Positions 16,297 through 25,040 of a stretch of 64,000 bases of DNA are shown piece after piece. The stretch is from Actinomadura syzygii (GTDB taxonomy: Bacteria > Actinomycetota > Actinomycetes > Streptosporangiales > Streptosporangiaceae): assembly GCF_008085905.1 (NCBI RefSeq), contig NZ_VSFF01000015.1, positions 124,001 to 188,000 on the forward strand, written 5' to 3'. A program made the translations under genes and the position numbers. The stretch's first letter is position 1; every line of letters begins with the position of its first letter. The notes below the pieces were generated by a model. The model was not told where the DNA came from. It worked only from the letters and a program-made list of their open reading frames with translations, and ran no database searches.

Positions 16297-17718
16297 TTGG
16301 ACGTCCCTCTGCGGCTCTCTTCCGCGAATATGCGAGACCTGGGTTACCGGGCGGTGGACGAGGTGGTCGAACACCTCTCGACGCTTCGCGACCGGCCGGT
16401 CGGCGCGCCGCCCGACCGCGAGGAGATCGAGGCCTTCATGGACGCGGCGCTCCCCGAGGAACCGAGAGACGCGATCGAGGTGATGAGGGAGGCGGTCGAG
16501 CATGTGCGCGAGTTCACCGTCCAGACCGACCACCCGCGATTCCTCGCCTACATTCCCGGCCCGAGCACCTATGTGGGCGCCGTCGCGGACTTCCTCGCGT
16601 CCGGGTTCAACGTGTTCGCCGGGCAATGGCTCGTCGGTTCGGGCCCGGCCATCATGGAACGGATAACGATCGACTGGCTGCGCGCCATATGCGGATTCCC
16701 GTCGACCGCCGGGGGGCTTTTCGTCAGCGGCGGCACGATGGCGAACCTGATCGCGATCCATGCCGCGCGGGCGAGGTCCGGCGACCGGTCCGGGCTGATC
16801 TACCTCACGTCCCAGACGCACGGCTCGATCCGCCAGAGCCTCGGCTTCATCGGCATCGGGGAGGAGCAGATCAGGTCCGTCGGCACCGACGACCGCCTGC
16901 GGATGGACCCGGCCTCGCTGCGCGAGCAGATCGCGCGGGACCTGGCCGCGGGGCTTCGGCCCCTGTGCGTGGTCGCGACCGCCGGAAGCACCAACACCGG
17001 CGCGGTCGACCCGCTCGACGACCTCGCCGACCTGTGCGCCGAGCACGACCTGTGGCTGCACGTGGACGGCGCCTACGGCGCCGCCGCGGCCCTGTCGAAG
17101 AGCGCCGCGGACCTGCTGCACGGCCTCTCCCGCGCCGACTCCCTCGCCCTCGATCCGCACAAGTGGTGGTACCAGCCGTACGAGGCGGGCTGCGTCCTCG
17201 TCCGGGACGAGACCACGCTCATCGACGCCTACAGCATGAACGCCGAGTACCTGCGGGAGACGCGGCACGGCACCGCGCCGCTGAACTACTACGACCTCGG
17301 CCCCCAACTCACCCGCGGCTTCCGGGCGCTCAAGATGTGGATGACCTTCAAGACCTTCGGCCTGGACGCCTTCCGGCAGGCCGTCGAGCACGGGATCGCG
17401 CTCGCCGAGCACGCCGAGGGACTGCTCGTCGACAGCGACCGCTGGGAGGTCGTCAGCCCGGCCCAGCTCGCGATCATCACGTTCCGGCCCGTGCTGGCCG
17501 GCGCGACGCCGGAGCAGGTCGACGCCGTCACCCGCGCGGTCGCCGCGAGCACGCTGCAGGACGGTTTCGCCCTGGTCCTGACCACGGAGATCGAAGAACG
17601 CCCGGTGCTGCGGCTGTGCATCACCCACCCCGAGACGACGGCCCACGACATCGAGGAGACGGTCGCCCTTCTGGAGCGCCTCCTGGACGACGCGACCCCG
17701 CCTCAGTTCCGGCGGTAG
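16297..17718 (+). CDS. Group II PLP-dependent decarboxylase (aromatic-L-amino-acid decarboxylase-like)
   Basis: A 473-residue fold-type I PLP enzyme. DPHKWW (about residue 285) carries the Lys that binds PLP, HVDGAYGAAAAL carries the Asp that pairs with the pyridine nitrogen, and SGGTMANLIAIHAAR is the cofactor phosphate region. The family decarboxylates aromatic amino acids, glutamate or diaminobutyrate; the HxxH-like QTHGSIRQS and overall pattern favour the aromatic group. The TTG start is chosen because AAGGAGGA sits 5 nt before it. The 3' end overlaps the convergent AraC gene by 16 bases. Confidence 0.82.
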   Translation: MDVPLRLSSANMRDLGYRAVDEVVEHLSTLRDRPVGAPPDREEIEAFMDAALPEEPRDAIEVMREAVEHVREFTVQTDHPRFLAYIPGPSTYVGAVADFLASGFNVFAGQWLVGSGPAIMERITIDWLRAICGFPSTAGGLFVSGGTMANLIAIHAARARSGDRSGLIYLTSQTHGSIRQSLGFIGIGEEQIRSVGTDDRLRMDPASLREQIARDLAAGLRPLCVVATAGSTNTGAVDPLDDLADLCAEHDLWLHVDGAYGAAAALSKSAADLLHGLSRADSLALDPHKWWYQPYEAGCVLVRDETTLIDAYSMNAEYLRETRHGTAPLNYYDLGPQLTRGFRALKMWMTFKTFGLDAFRQAVEHGIALAEHAEGLLVDSDRWEVVSPAQLAIITFRPVLAGATPEQVDAVTRAVAASTLQDGFALVLTTEIEERPVLRLCITHPETTAHDIEETVALLERLLDDATPPQFRR

Positions 17719-18491
17719 CGGCCCGGCGTCACCCCGACGATCCGGGTGAAGTGCCGGTGCAGGTGGCTCTGGTCGGCGAACCCCGTGAGCTGCGCGATCT
17801 CGGGCAGCGGCAGGCCCGACCTGACCATCGCCCGCGCCGCGTCGATCCGCCGGGACACCAGGTACTCGTGCGGCGCCAGCCCGAGGTCCGCGTGGAAACG
17901 CCGGACCAGGGTCGCCTGGCTCACCCGCGCCAGCGCGGCCATGTCGCTCAGCGACACGGGGACGGCGTAATGGTCGTCCAAATATTCGCGCAGGACGCGG
18001 ACCACCGGCGAGGGGGACAAGGACGTGTCCTCGTCCCGCGCGTGTGTGCCGAACAGTAGGGCGAGCGCGCCCGCGACGGGCGTTGCCGCGTCGCCGAAGC
18101 GCGACTCGCAGGCGGTCAGGAGCGCCCCGGCGCAGCCCGGATCTTCGATGACGTGCTCGGTGAAGGTCGGCGCGGCCCGTCCGCCGTGCAGCGTCGCCGC
18201 CTCGGCCTTGGTGACGGTGATGACGACGTAGTCGAGGCCCGAGGTCGGATGCGTCCAACTGCGATGGGACTCCCCGGGATGGAGGACGGTGATCGCCCCG
18301 GAGTGCGCCTCGTGGACGGTCCCGCCGACGTCGACGAAGCCGACGCCGCCGCAGACGACCCCGAACGACCAGTCCCGGTGCGCGTGCCGCGGGAAACGGT
18401 GATCGGCCCGGACACTGTTCCATTCCCAGGTGAGCGTCGTCGGCCGGCCGGCGCGCCGAGGACGGGGCGACGAGGCCGAACTCCTCCGCAT
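17703..18491 (-). CDS. AraC family transcriptional regulator
   Basis: A 262-residue regulator with an N-terminal cupin-like sensor (about 20-130; HAHRDWSFGVVCGG, LHPGESHRSW) and a C-terminal double-HTH AraC domain (about 160-262; LSDMAALARVSQATLVRRFHADLGLAPHEYL and LPEIAQLTGFADQSHLHRHFTRIVGVTPGRYR). It converges on and slightly overlaps the decarboxylase gene and points away from the DoxX gene. The true start could be somewhat downstream, because the first 15 residues are Arg/Ser-rich. Target and effector unknown. Confidence 0.82.
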   Translation of the reverse strand: MRRSSASSPRPRRAGRPTTLTWEWNSVRADHRFPRHAHRDWSFGVVCGGVGFVDVGGTVHEAHSGAITVLHPGESHRSWTHPTSGLDYVVITVTKAEAATLHGGRAAPTFTEHVIEDPGCAGALLTACESRFGDAATPVAGALALLFGTHARDEDTSLSPSPVVRVLREYLDDHYAVPVSLSDMAALARVSQATLVRRFHADLGLAPHEYLVSRRIDAARAMVRSGLPLPEIAQLTGFADQSHLHRHFTRIVGVTPGRYRRN

Positions 18492-18600
18492 CCAATGATC
18501 TTAGCGGCAACCGCGCGGTGGGAACGTGCCGCTCATCCTCGATCCGGTCGCGCTCACCGCGAAAACAGTTCCACTGGTCTGGTTGCGGCGGCGCGGAACT

Positions 18601-18619
18601 AATAGGAAACTTACCTATT
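18601..18619. promoter_or_regulatory. Inverted repeat upstream of the DoxX-family gene
   Basis: AATAGG-N7-CCTATT lies 33 bases before the DoxX start, in an AT-richer island. It could be an operator, possibly for the neighbouring AraC protein, but there is no second copy in the window to support that. Confidence 0.4.
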
Positions 18620-18652
18620 GAATGGCTCCCACCCCCGCCCCAAGGAACCCCC

Positions 18653-19174
18653 ATGTCCCTTGACACACGCCTTCGTCCCCCGCCGTCGCTCTCCTCCGCG
18701 CACCCGGCCCGCTACGCGCTCGCGGTCGGACGGCTCCTCCTCGGCTGGCTCTTCACCTGGGCCTTCCTCGACAAGCTGTTCGGGCTCGGCAAGCCCACGC
18801 AGGACGGCTGGCTGTCCGGCACCTCCCCCTCCAAGGGCTTCCTGAGCCACGCGGATGGACCGTTCAAGGAGATGTTCCACTCCATGGCCGGGCAGGTCTG
18901 GGTCGACGCCCTCTTCATGTTCGGGCTCGCGGGCCTCGGCGTCGCGCTCTTCCTCGGCGTCTGCCTGCGCCTCGCCGCCGCCGGTGGAACGATCCTGCTG
19001 TTCATGCTCTGGGCCGCGTCCCTGTGGCCGGAGAACAACCCCTTCATGGACGAGCACTGGATTTACGCCGCGCTGCTCATCTCCGTCGCGTTCGCCGACG
19101 CCGGCACGACGCTCGGTTTCGGACGGACCTGGGCACGGCTTCCGATCGTCCGCCGCTTCTCCATCCTGCGCTGA
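18653..19174 (+). CDS. DoxX family membrane protein
   Basis: A 173-residue membrane protein with four predicted hydrophobic segments (about 24-44, 80-105, 106-122, 132-150) and the DoxX-like opening ALAVGRLLLGWLFTWAFLDKLFG. DoxX relatives take part in quinone-linked thiol or thiosulfate oxidation or in oxidoreductase complexes, but most are uncharacterised. The ATG follows AAGGAACCCCC. It stands alone, with an inverted repeat upstream and a strong terminator downstream. Confidence 0.78.
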   Translation: MSLDTRLRPPPSLSSAHPARYALAVGRLLLGWLFTWAFLDKLFGLGKPTQDGWLSGTSPSKGFLSHADGPFKEMFHSMAGQVWVDALFMFGLAGLGVALFLGVCLRLAAAGGTILLFMLWAASLWPENNPFMDEHWIYAALLISVAFADAGTTLGFGRTWARLPIVRRFSILR

Positions 19175-19200
19175 CGAAAAGGGCGTAGGAACGTCCCAAA

Positions 19201-19236
19201 ACCGGCTCGCCCCGCGTTTCGGCCGGGCGAGCCGGT
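19201..19236 (+). terminator. Hairpin terminator after the DoxX gene
   Basis: Perfect 12-bp arms, ACCGGCTCGCCC (19201-19212) and GGGCGAGCCGGT (19225-19236), are followed by CATTTT. It lies between convergent genes and may also serve the minus-strand SDR gene. Confidence 0.75.
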
Positions 19237-19256
19237 CATTTTCGGAATGGTTGAGA

Positions 19257-20093
19257 TCAGTCGAGATCCGTGGAGCGGCTGAGTTTCTCCCAGCGCGCCA
19301 GATCGGCGCGGAGCAGTTCGTGATGGGCGGCGATGTGGTCGACCGCGTCGTTCCCCAGCGCCAGCCGCAGCGGAGGGTCGGGGCTGTCCAGGACCTTGAT
19401 GACGGCCTGGGCCGCCTTGCGCGGGTCGCCGGGCTGGGCGCCGTCCATGCCGTCGACCGCCGCGCGGGTCGGGCCGGTCGAGGCGGCGTACTCCTCGATG
19501 ACCCGCGACCGGTGCATCCGCCCGCCGCCGAACTCGGTGCGGAAGGCCCCGGGCTCCACGATCAGCACCCGGACGCCGAACGGCGCGACCTCGTCCGCGA
19601 GCGCCTCCGACAGCCCTTCGAGCGCGAACTTCGCCGCGCAGTACGCGCCGAAGCCCGGCATGCTCAGCTGCCCGCCCATCGAGCTCATCTGCACGATCGC
19701 CCCGCCGCGTCGGGCGCGCATGTGCGGCAGGACGGCCTTGGTCACCGCGACGGCGCCGAAGAACATGACGTCCATCAGCGCCCGCAGGTCGGCCATGTCC
19801 AGCTCCTCGACGGCGCCGACGCTGCCGTGGCCCGCGTTGTTGACCACGACGTCCACCCGTCCGAACTCGGCGATCGTCCGCTCGACGGCGGCGGTCACCT
19901 GGTCTTCCCGCGTGACGTCCAGCGGCGCGGTCCGCACGCGCGCGCCGCCCGCCGCGACGAGGTCGGCGAGGCCGTCCGGCCGCCGGGCGGTCGCCATCAC
20001 CCGGTCCCCCGCCGCGAGCGCCGCCAGCGCCAGCTCCCGCCCGAACCCCGCCGAGCAACCGGTGATCAACCACACCCGGCCTGTCTCCGTCAT
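19257..20093 (-). CDS. SDR family oxidoreductase
   Basis: A 278-residue classical SDR. WLITGCSAGFGRELALAAL is the cofactor loop, NNAGHG follows, MSSMGG carries the Ser, and YCAAKFALEGLSEAL provides the catalytic Tyr/Lys. The TGCSAGFGRE signature fits the oxidoreductase group that acts on ketones or quinones. The start at 20093 is preferred over an in-frame upstream ATG because the Rossmann strand then begins at residue 6. It diverges from a LysR regulator, the usual arrangement for LysR control of a neighbour. Confidence 0.85.
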   Translation of the reverse strand: MTETGRVWLITGCSAGFGRELALAALAAGDRVMATARRPDGLADLVAAGGARVRTAPLDVTREDQVTAAVERTIAEFGRVDVVVNNAGHGSVGAVEELDMADLRALMDVMFFGAVAVTKAVLPHMRARRGGAIVQMSSMGGQLSMPGFGAYCAAKFALEGLSEALADEVAPFGVRVLIVEPGAFRTEFGGGRMHRSRVIEEYAASTGPTRAAVDGMDGAQPGDPRKAAQAVIKVLDSPDPPLRLALGNDAVDHIAAHHELLRADLARWEKLSRSTDLD

Positions 20094-20201
20094 CGTCGTT
20101 CGCACCCCTGATCCCGGTTCGTTCCGTGTCGTCCCCACCCTGGCGCGGGCGGCCCCGGGACGGCCAACACACGCTCCCTCCGGCGGTTACAGTCGGGTCC
20201 T

Positions 20202-21104
20202 GTGAGCATGGAGCTGCGTCAACTGCGGTACTTCGTCGCCGTCGCGGAGCACCTCGGCTTCGGCCGGGCCGCGAAGCACCTCCACCTCGCCCAGCAGTCG
20301 CTGTCCCAGCAGATCGGCGCGCTCGAACGCGACCTCGGCGTGCGGCTGTTCGACCGCGACACGCGCGGCACCCGCCTCACGGACGCGGGCCGCGTGTTCC
20401 TGCCGGAGGCCCGCGCCGTCCTCGCCCGCGCCGACGCCGCGGCCTCCGTCGCGCGGCGCGCCGGGCGCGGCGAGATCGGGCGCCTCGACCTGGCGTTCCT
20501 CACGTCCACCGCGAACTACATGCTGCCGCCCGTCGTCAAGGCGCTGCGGGAGCGATTCCCCGACCTCGAACTCACCACGCACAACGTGCCGATCGACGAG
20601 CTGGTCGCCGGGCTGCGGGACGGCCGGTTCGACGCGGGGTTCACCCGTCCGCCGCTCGTCCCCGACCTCGCCACGCGCGTGCTCACCACGGAACCGGTCT
20701 GCGCCGTCCTGCCCGCCGGGCACCCCCTCGCCGGACGCGCCGAACTCCGCCTCGCCGACCTGGCCGACGAGGACTGGGTCCTCTCGCGGCGCGGGTCGTG
20801 GCCGCCCTGGCACGACAAGTACGACCGGGACTTCGCCGCCGCCGGGTTCACGCCCCGCGTCGTCCAGCGGGCGGACGGGGCGGCGAACCTGCTCGGGCTC
20901 GTCGCCGCGGGCGTGGGCGTGACGCGGCTCGCCCGCTCCGCGAACAGCATCCGGCGCGGCGGCGTGGTGTTCGTCCCGCTGGCCGGGGACCGGGCGGACA
21001 CCGTCGTCGCCTGGTTGCCCGACCGCGACGGACCGGTGCGCCGCAACCTGCTCGACGTCGCCGCCGACCTCGCCGCGACCGCCGACCTCACCCGCTGGGG
21101 CTGA
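20202..21104 (+). CDS. LysR family transcriptional regulator
   Basis: A 300-residue regulator with the N-terminal winged HTH (MELRQLRYFVAVAEHLGFGRAAKHLHLAQQSLSQQIGALE) and a C-terminal substrate-binding domain with two alpha/beta lobes. The start is GTG 20202 or ATG 20208; no clear ribosome site is present and the transcript may be leaderless. It diverges from the SDR gene across about 108 bases, so it probably activates that gene and represses itself. The co-inducer is unknown. Confidence 0.88.
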   Translation: MSMELRQLRYFVAVAEHLGFGRAAKHLHLAQQSLSQQIGALERDLGVRLFDRDTRGTRLTDAGRVFLPEARAVLARADAAASVARRAGRGEIGRLDLAFLTSTANYMLPPVVKALRERFPDLELTTHNVPIDELVAGLRDGRFDAGFTRPPLVPDLATRVLTTEPVCAVLPAGHPLAGRAELRLADLADEDWVLSRRGSWPPWHDKYDRDFAAAGFTPRVVQRADGAANLLGLVAAGVGVTRLARSANSIRRGGVVFVPLAGDRADTVVAWLPDRDGPVRRNLLDVAADLAATADLTRWG

Positions 21105-21178
21105 CGCCGCCGGGCCTCTGTAACCCTCGTGCCTATCTACCGGTGGACGGCCAGAACGCCGAACACGGGAGTATCGCG

Positions 21179-21388
21179 ATGCGCGTGATCGAAGGCACGA
21201 CGGCGCCCCTGGAACACCTGCCGCGAGGCAGCCGGACGCGGTTGACGGCGGCGGCCCTGCTGGCAGCGCTGCTGGCCGCGTTCCTCGGGTTCGGCGCGGC
21301 GACCGCCTTCTCGGGCGGCCACGCCACCGGGCACCACATCGTCATTCTCGCCGGGGACGGCACCGCCATGGGCGTCGGCAAGACCTGA
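21179..21388 (+). CDS. Small single-span membrane protein
   Basis: A 69-residue frame with ATG preceded by GGGAG at 7 nt. One hydrophobic helix (LTAAALLAALLAAFLGFGAATAF, split about residues 25-47) follows a basic N terminus. The tail is Gly/His-rich (GGHATGHH). It is probably a real small membrane protein, but no family is recognised and coding support rests on the ribosome site and the composition. Confidence 0.45.
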   Translation: MRVIEGTTAPLEHLPRGSRTRLTAAALLAALLAAFLGFGAATAFSGGHATGHHIVILAGDGTAMGVGKT

Positions 21389-21420
21389 CACCGGCGGCGC
21401 CGTCGGAAGTCCCCGGTCGA

Positions 21421-22191
21421 TCAGCGGGTGCGGCGGGTGAGCACCAGGGGGCCGTCCTCGGTGACGGCCACCGTGTGCTCGGAGTGCGCTGTGCGCGACC
21501 CGTCGGCCGACCGGATCGTCCAGCCATCGGGGTCGTAGACGATCCGGTCGGTCGTACGGGCGAACCAGGGTTCGAGCGCCAGGGTCAGGCCGGGGCGGAG
21601 CTTCAGGCCGCGCCCCGCCTTGCCCTTGTTCGACACGTGCGGCGCCTCGTGCATGGTGCGGCCGAGCCCGTGCCCGCCGAACTCGTCGTTGACCGGATAG
21701 CCGTAGTCGCTGGCGACCGCCCAGATCGCCGCCGAGATGTCGCCCACCCGGTTGCCGGGCCGCGCCGTCTCGATCGCCGCCTCCAGCGCCTCCTCGGTGG
21801 CGCGGATGAGCCGCAGATCCTCCTCGGCGGCTGTCCCGACGACGACCGTGCACGCCGAGTCGGCCACCCAGCCGTCGATGCCGACCGCGATGTCCGCGCT
21901 GAGGACGTCCCCGTCCCGAAGGACGTAGTCGTGGGGCAGCCCGTGCAGGACGGCGTCGTTCACCGACAGGCAGATGACGTTGCGGAACGGGCCGTTGCCG
22001 AAGGACGGCGCGTAGTCCCAGTAGCACGACTCGGCGCCGCGCCGCTTGAGCATGGCGCGGGCGTGGTGCTCCAGGTCGAGGAGGTTGACGCCGACCGCGG
22101 CGAGCCCGGAGACCTCGGTGAGCACCTCCGCCACGAAACGCCCGGCCACGTGCATGCGCTCGATCTCCGCGGGCGTCTTCAGTTCGATCAC
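21421..22191 (-). CDS. map: Methionine aminopeptidase, type I
   Basis: A 256-residue enzyme removing N-terminal Met from nascent proteins. The metal ligands are visible in order: Asp in SADIAVG, Asp in ADSACT, His in GHGLGR, Glu in LALEPWF and Glu in SEHTVAV; His in HGLPHD completes the active site. It is not beside secY/infA, where the housekeeping actinomycete copy usually sits. It diverges from an XRE regulator across paired palindromes, so this is likely an additional, conditionally expressed MetAP. That inference needs the rest of the genome. Confidence 0.88.
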   Translation of the reverse strand: MIELKTPAEIERMHVAGRFVAEVLTEVSGLAAVGVNLLDLEHHARAMLKRRGAESCYWDYAPSFGNGPFRNVICLSVNDAVLHGLPHDYVLRDGDVLSADIAVGIDGWVADSACTVVVGTAAEEDLRLIRATEEALEAAIETARPGNRVGDISAAIWAVASDYGYPVNDEFGGHGLGRTMHEAPHVSNKGKAGRGLKLRPGLTLALEPWFARTTDRIVYDPDGWTIRSADGSRTAHSEHTVAVTEDGPLVLTRRTR

Positions 22192-22216
22192 GAGTACCTA
22201 CCGTACATGTGGTGCC

Positions 22217-22230
22217 GGTATTTCTATACC
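22217..22230. promoter_or_regulatory. XRE operator 1, over the map promoter side
   Basis: GGTATTTCTATACC, with half-sites GGTAT/ATACC. It is the exact reverse complement of operator 2, which lies 32 bases away. On the minus strand it contains TATAGA, a plausible -10 for map. A further small dyad GCACT-CT-AGTGC lies between the two operators. Confidence 0.7.
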
Positions 22231-22243
22231 GGCACTCTAGTGC

Positions 22244-22273
22244 TTGACGGTATAGAAATACCAGTCCTACCCT
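22244..22273 (+). promoter_or_regulatory. XRE gene promoter with embedded operator 2
   Basis: TTGACG (22244-22249) and TACCCT (22268-22273) are spaced 18 bp apart and place the start of transcription at or next to the ATG at 22280, giving a leaderless mRNA. Operator 2, GGTATAGAAATACC (22249-22262), fills the spacer, an ideal place for repression. Confidence 0.65.
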
Positions 22274-22279
22274 GGGCGC

Positions 22280-22549
22280 ATGGTCCGGCAACCGCTCACG
22301 CCCGAACAGATCGAGGCCGGCAGGCGACTCGGCGCCCTGCTACGCGACGCGCGGGCCGGACGCGACCTCGCGGAGGTCGCGCGGGCGGCCGGGATCTCGC
22401 CGGAGACGCTGCGCAAGATCGAGACCGGTCGGCTGCCGTCCCCGGGGTTCGGCACGATCGTCCGCCTCGGCGAGGCGCTCGGCCTGCCGGTGCAGGAGCT
22501 CGCGGCCGCCTGGCGCGGCAGCGGCCTGCCCCTGGAAGCGGCCTCCTGA
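22280..22549 (+). CDS. XRE-type helix-turn-helix regulator
   Basis: An 89-residue single-domain regulator (LGALLRDARAGRDLAEVARAAGISPETLRKIETGRLPSPGFGTIVRLGEALG). It has no ribosome site; the predicted promoter starts transcription at the ATG. The palindromes on both sides of the divergent promoter are its likely targets, so it would control itself, the P-loop gene downstream and map. The C terminus runs directly into the next gene with no gap. Confidence 0.85.
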   Translation: MVRQPLTPEQIEAGRRLGALLRDARAGRDLAEVARAAGISPETLRKIETGRLPSPGFGTIVRLGEALGLPVQELAAAWRGSGLPLEAAS

Positions 22550-22587
22550 CCGCCGACGCCGCGGCGCTGCGGGCACGGCTGCGGCAC

Positions 22588-23184
22588 GTGCGCTGGATCG
22601 GCGGCGGCAGCGGCGCGGGCAAATCGACCGTCGCGCGGCGCATCGCGTCCCGGCACTCGTTGCGCGTGTATTCGACCGACGACGCGATGCCGGACCACGC
22701 CGCCCGCAGCACGCCGGACGACGCTCCTCACCTGAACGCCTTCAAGGCCATGAGCATGGACGAACGGTGGGTGAACCGTTCTCCCGAAACGATGCTCGAC
22801 ACCTTTCATTGGTTCCGGGGCGAGGGCTTCGGCCTGATCATCGAAGACCTGCTGCGCCTTCCGGCGGACACCGGTGTGGTCGTTGAGGGATTCCGGCTGC
22901 TGCCCCGTCTCGTCGAACCGCTGCTCGCCGATCCCGGTCACGCGGTCTGGCTCCTCCCGACGCCGGAATTCCGCCTGGCCGCGTTCGACGGACGCGGCTG
23001 GGACATGCCGAGCAAGACCGGCGATCCCGGACGGGCCCGGCGCAACCTCCTCGAACGCGACCGGATGTTCACCGATCTCCTGTCCGCGGAGGCGAAGCGG
23101 CTCGGACTTGCCGTCATCGAGATCGACACCGCGATGGACGAAGACGAGTCGGCCGAGCGGGTGACGCGGGCGCTCGGGCTCTGA
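22588..23184 (+). CDS. P-loop NTPase/kinase-like protein
   Basis: About 198 residues from GTG 22588, which opens VRWIGGGSGAGKST, a Walker A loop at the very N terminus. Later come VYSTDDAMPDH and VVVEGFRLLP, typical of small uridine/gluconate-kinase-like proteins, and a helical C-terminal lid. The frame extends upstream to the XRE stop, so initiation could instead occur at a non-standard codon close to that stop, with coupling. The co-transcribed XRE regulator and divergent map make a compact module. The substrate is unknown. Confidence 0.65.
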   Translation: MRWIGGGSGAGKSTVARRIASRHSLRVYSTDDAMPDHAARSTPDDAPHLNAFKAMSMDERWVNRSPETMLDTFHWFRGEGFGLIIEDLLRLPADTGVVVEGFRLLPRLVEPLLADPGHAVWLLPTPEFRLAAFDGRGWDMPSKTGDPGRARRNLLERDRMFTDLLSAEAKRLGLAVIEIDTAMDEDESAERVTRALGL

Positions 23185-23306
23185 GCCCGGGGTGACATCG
23201 TCCTCACCATCCGCCGACGCGGCACCTCGCGGCGGCCCGCTGGGCAAGGCTGGGAACGGCCGGCGCGTCCCCCTCGCGTCGGCCGTCCGGCAGCGGGAGG
23301 TCCCTC

Positions 23307-23867
23307 GTGGAATACGTCGAGATCGAGCACAAATACCTGGTCGACGACCCCGCGCCGCTGCGGGCCGTCCTCGCCCGACGCGGCGGCGAACCGGGGCCCG
23401 CCGTCCGGCAGGTCGACACCTATTACAACGCCCCGCACCGCGACCTCCTCGAACGGCCCGTCGTCACCGAATGGCTGCGCATCCGCCGGACGGACGGCGG
23501 CGCGTCCCTCAACTTCAAGAAATGGCACCTGGACGACGACGGCCTGGCCACCCACTGCGACGAGTACGAGAGCGACGTCACCGACGCCGAAGCGGTCCGC
23601 CGCACGCTGCGGGCCTTGGACTTCACCCAGATGGTCAACGTCGACAAAGTACGCGAGGAATGGACGCTCCCCGGCGGCCGAATCGTGGTCGCCTTCGACA
23701 CCCTCGCCGACCTCGGCAGTTTCGTCGAGTTTGAGTTCAAGGGCGACGCCGAGACCGTCCCCGCCGCCATCGCGGAGCTGACCGAGTTCGTCGGCGAACT
23801 CGGCGTCCCGCTCGGCGAGCGGATTCACCGGGGCTACCCGCACATGCTGCTCGGCCGCGACCACTGA
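23307..23867 (+). CDS. CYTH domain protein (class IV adenylate cyclase/triphosphatase-like)
   Basis: A 186-residue CYTH protein with the N-terminal ExExK signature in VEIEHKYLV, basic strands TEWLRIRRT and LNFKKWH, and acidic FVEFEFKG. CYTH enzymes bind triphosphates in a beta tunnel and act as triphosphatases, thiamine triphosphatases or class IV adenylate cyclases; sequence alone does not decide. The GTG start has GGGAGG 6 nt upstream. A PPK2 gene lies about 1.7 kb away, which is thematically consistent with polyphosphate metabolism. Confidence 0.8.
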   Translation: MEYVEIEHKYLVDDPAPLRAVLARRGGEPGPAVRQVDTYYNAPHRDLLERPVVTEWLRIRRTDGGASLNFKKWHLDDDGLATHCDEYESDVTDAEAVRRTLRALDFTQMVNVDKVREEWTLPGGRIVVAFDTLADLGSFVEFEFKGDAETVPAAIAELTEFVGELGVPLGERIHRGYPHMLLGRDH

Positions 23868-23904
23868 AACCGCCTCACCGCTGCGATGCCGGGGCGGCTG
23901 AGCT

Positions 23905-24972
23905 TCAGCCTCGCGGGGGCTCTCCGCTCCAGGCGGCGCGGAGCAGGCGCGTCACTCCGTCGCGAGTCACGGGCGCGGGATTCACGAAGTCGGCACTGAC
24001 GACCTGTTCGCAGATGGCGTCGATGTCGCCTTCATTCATGCCGAGCGACCGGAGCGATCGCGGCGTGTCCAGAGAACCCGCAAGATCCCAAAGGCGGCGG
24101 GCGGGGTCGTCCGCGTCCAGCGCTCGCGCCAGAGCCTCAACCGCCCCAGCCGCGGACGCCGCGTTGTAGGCGAGCGCGTGGGGCAGCACCACGGTGTGGG
24201 TCTCGGCGTGCGGGAGGTCGAGCGTCCCGCCGAGGGCGTGGCACAGCTTGTGGTGCAGGCCCATGGTCGTCACGCCGAGGACCGCGCCGCACATCCACGC
24301 CGCGTACAGCGCCGCCGCGCGGGCGTCGCGGTCGCCGCCGTCGGCGCGCACGGCGGGGAGCGCCCCGGTCATCGCGCGCACGCCCTCCCCCGCCATCAGC
24401 GACACGATCGGCGACCGGTCGGGCGCGTACAGCGCCTCGACCGCGTGCGCGACCGCGTTGAACCCGCTGGTCACGGACACGGCGGCGGGCAGGGCGAGGG
24501 TGAGGTCCGGGTCGTAGAGGACGGCGGCGGGCAGCACCCGCATGTCCTTCCCGGTCCGCTTGCGCCCGTTCTCGGTGAGGCCCCAGGTGGGAGTCATCTC
24601 CGAGCCCGAGTACGTCGTCGGGACGGCGACCACCGGCAGCCCGTGTTCGAGCGCGATGGCCTTCCCGAGCCCGACGGCCGACCCGCCGCCGACCGCCACG
24701 CAGCCGTCCGCGCCCAACTCGGCGGCGCGGTCGCGGGCGCGCCGGGCCACCTCCACCGGCACGTGCATGCGCGCCTCGGCCAGCACTCCCGCCGACCGCT
24801 CGCCCAGCGCGTCCGAAACCGACTCCCCCAGCTCCCGCCGCCGGGGCGAGCACAGCACGAGCACGCGCCGCAGCCCCAACCGGGCGACCTCCTCGGGCAG
24901 GGCCCCGACGACACCGGACCCGAACCGCACCCGCATCGGCAGCGCGTCGTAGGAGAAGGAGGTCTGGAGCAT
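23905..24972 (-). CDS. Maleylacetate reductase (iron-containing alcohol dehydrogenase family)
   Basis: A 355-residue enzyme of the iron-ADH superfamily. VGGGSAVGLGKAIA is the NAD(P) loop. The metal-site region is varied as in maleylacetate reductases (TYSGSEMTPTWG, MGLHHKLCHALGG, HAETH). These enzymes reduce maleylacetate to 3-oxoadipate in hydroxyquinol and chlorocatechol degradation. No ring-cleavage dioxygenase is adjacent, so the pathway partner is elsewhere or the substrate differs. The ATG at 24972 has AGGAAGG upstream; the GTG two codons earlier is too close to it. Confidence 0.82.
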   Translation of the reverse strand: MLQTSFSYDALPMRVRFGSGVVGALPEEVARLGLRRVLVLCSPRRRELGESVSDALGERSAGVLAEARMHVPVEVARRARDRAAELGADGCVAVGGGSAVGLGKAIALEHGLPVVAVPTTYSGSEMTPTWGLTENGRKRTGKDMRVLPAAVLYDPDLTLALPAAVSVTSGFNAVAHAVEALYAPDRSPIVSLMAGEGVRAMTGALPAVRADGGDRDARAAALYAAWMCGAVLGVTTMGLHHKLCHALGGTLDLPHAETHTVVLPHALAYNAASAAGAVEALARALDADDPARRLWDLAGSLDTPRSLRSLGMNEGDIDAICEQVVSADFVNPAPVTRDGVTRLLRAAWSGEPPRG

Positions 24973-25040
24973 GGTCACCCTTCCTGATCGGGCCCGAAGC
25001 CCTTCACCCGGCCCACAGTACGGGCCTCATAATTCATCCT

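Noticed and set aside
22546..22587. CTG start for the P-loop protein overlapping the XRE stop
   Set aside because: It would give neat coupling and a longer N terminus, but CTG starts are rare; GTG 22588 is kept with reduced confidence.
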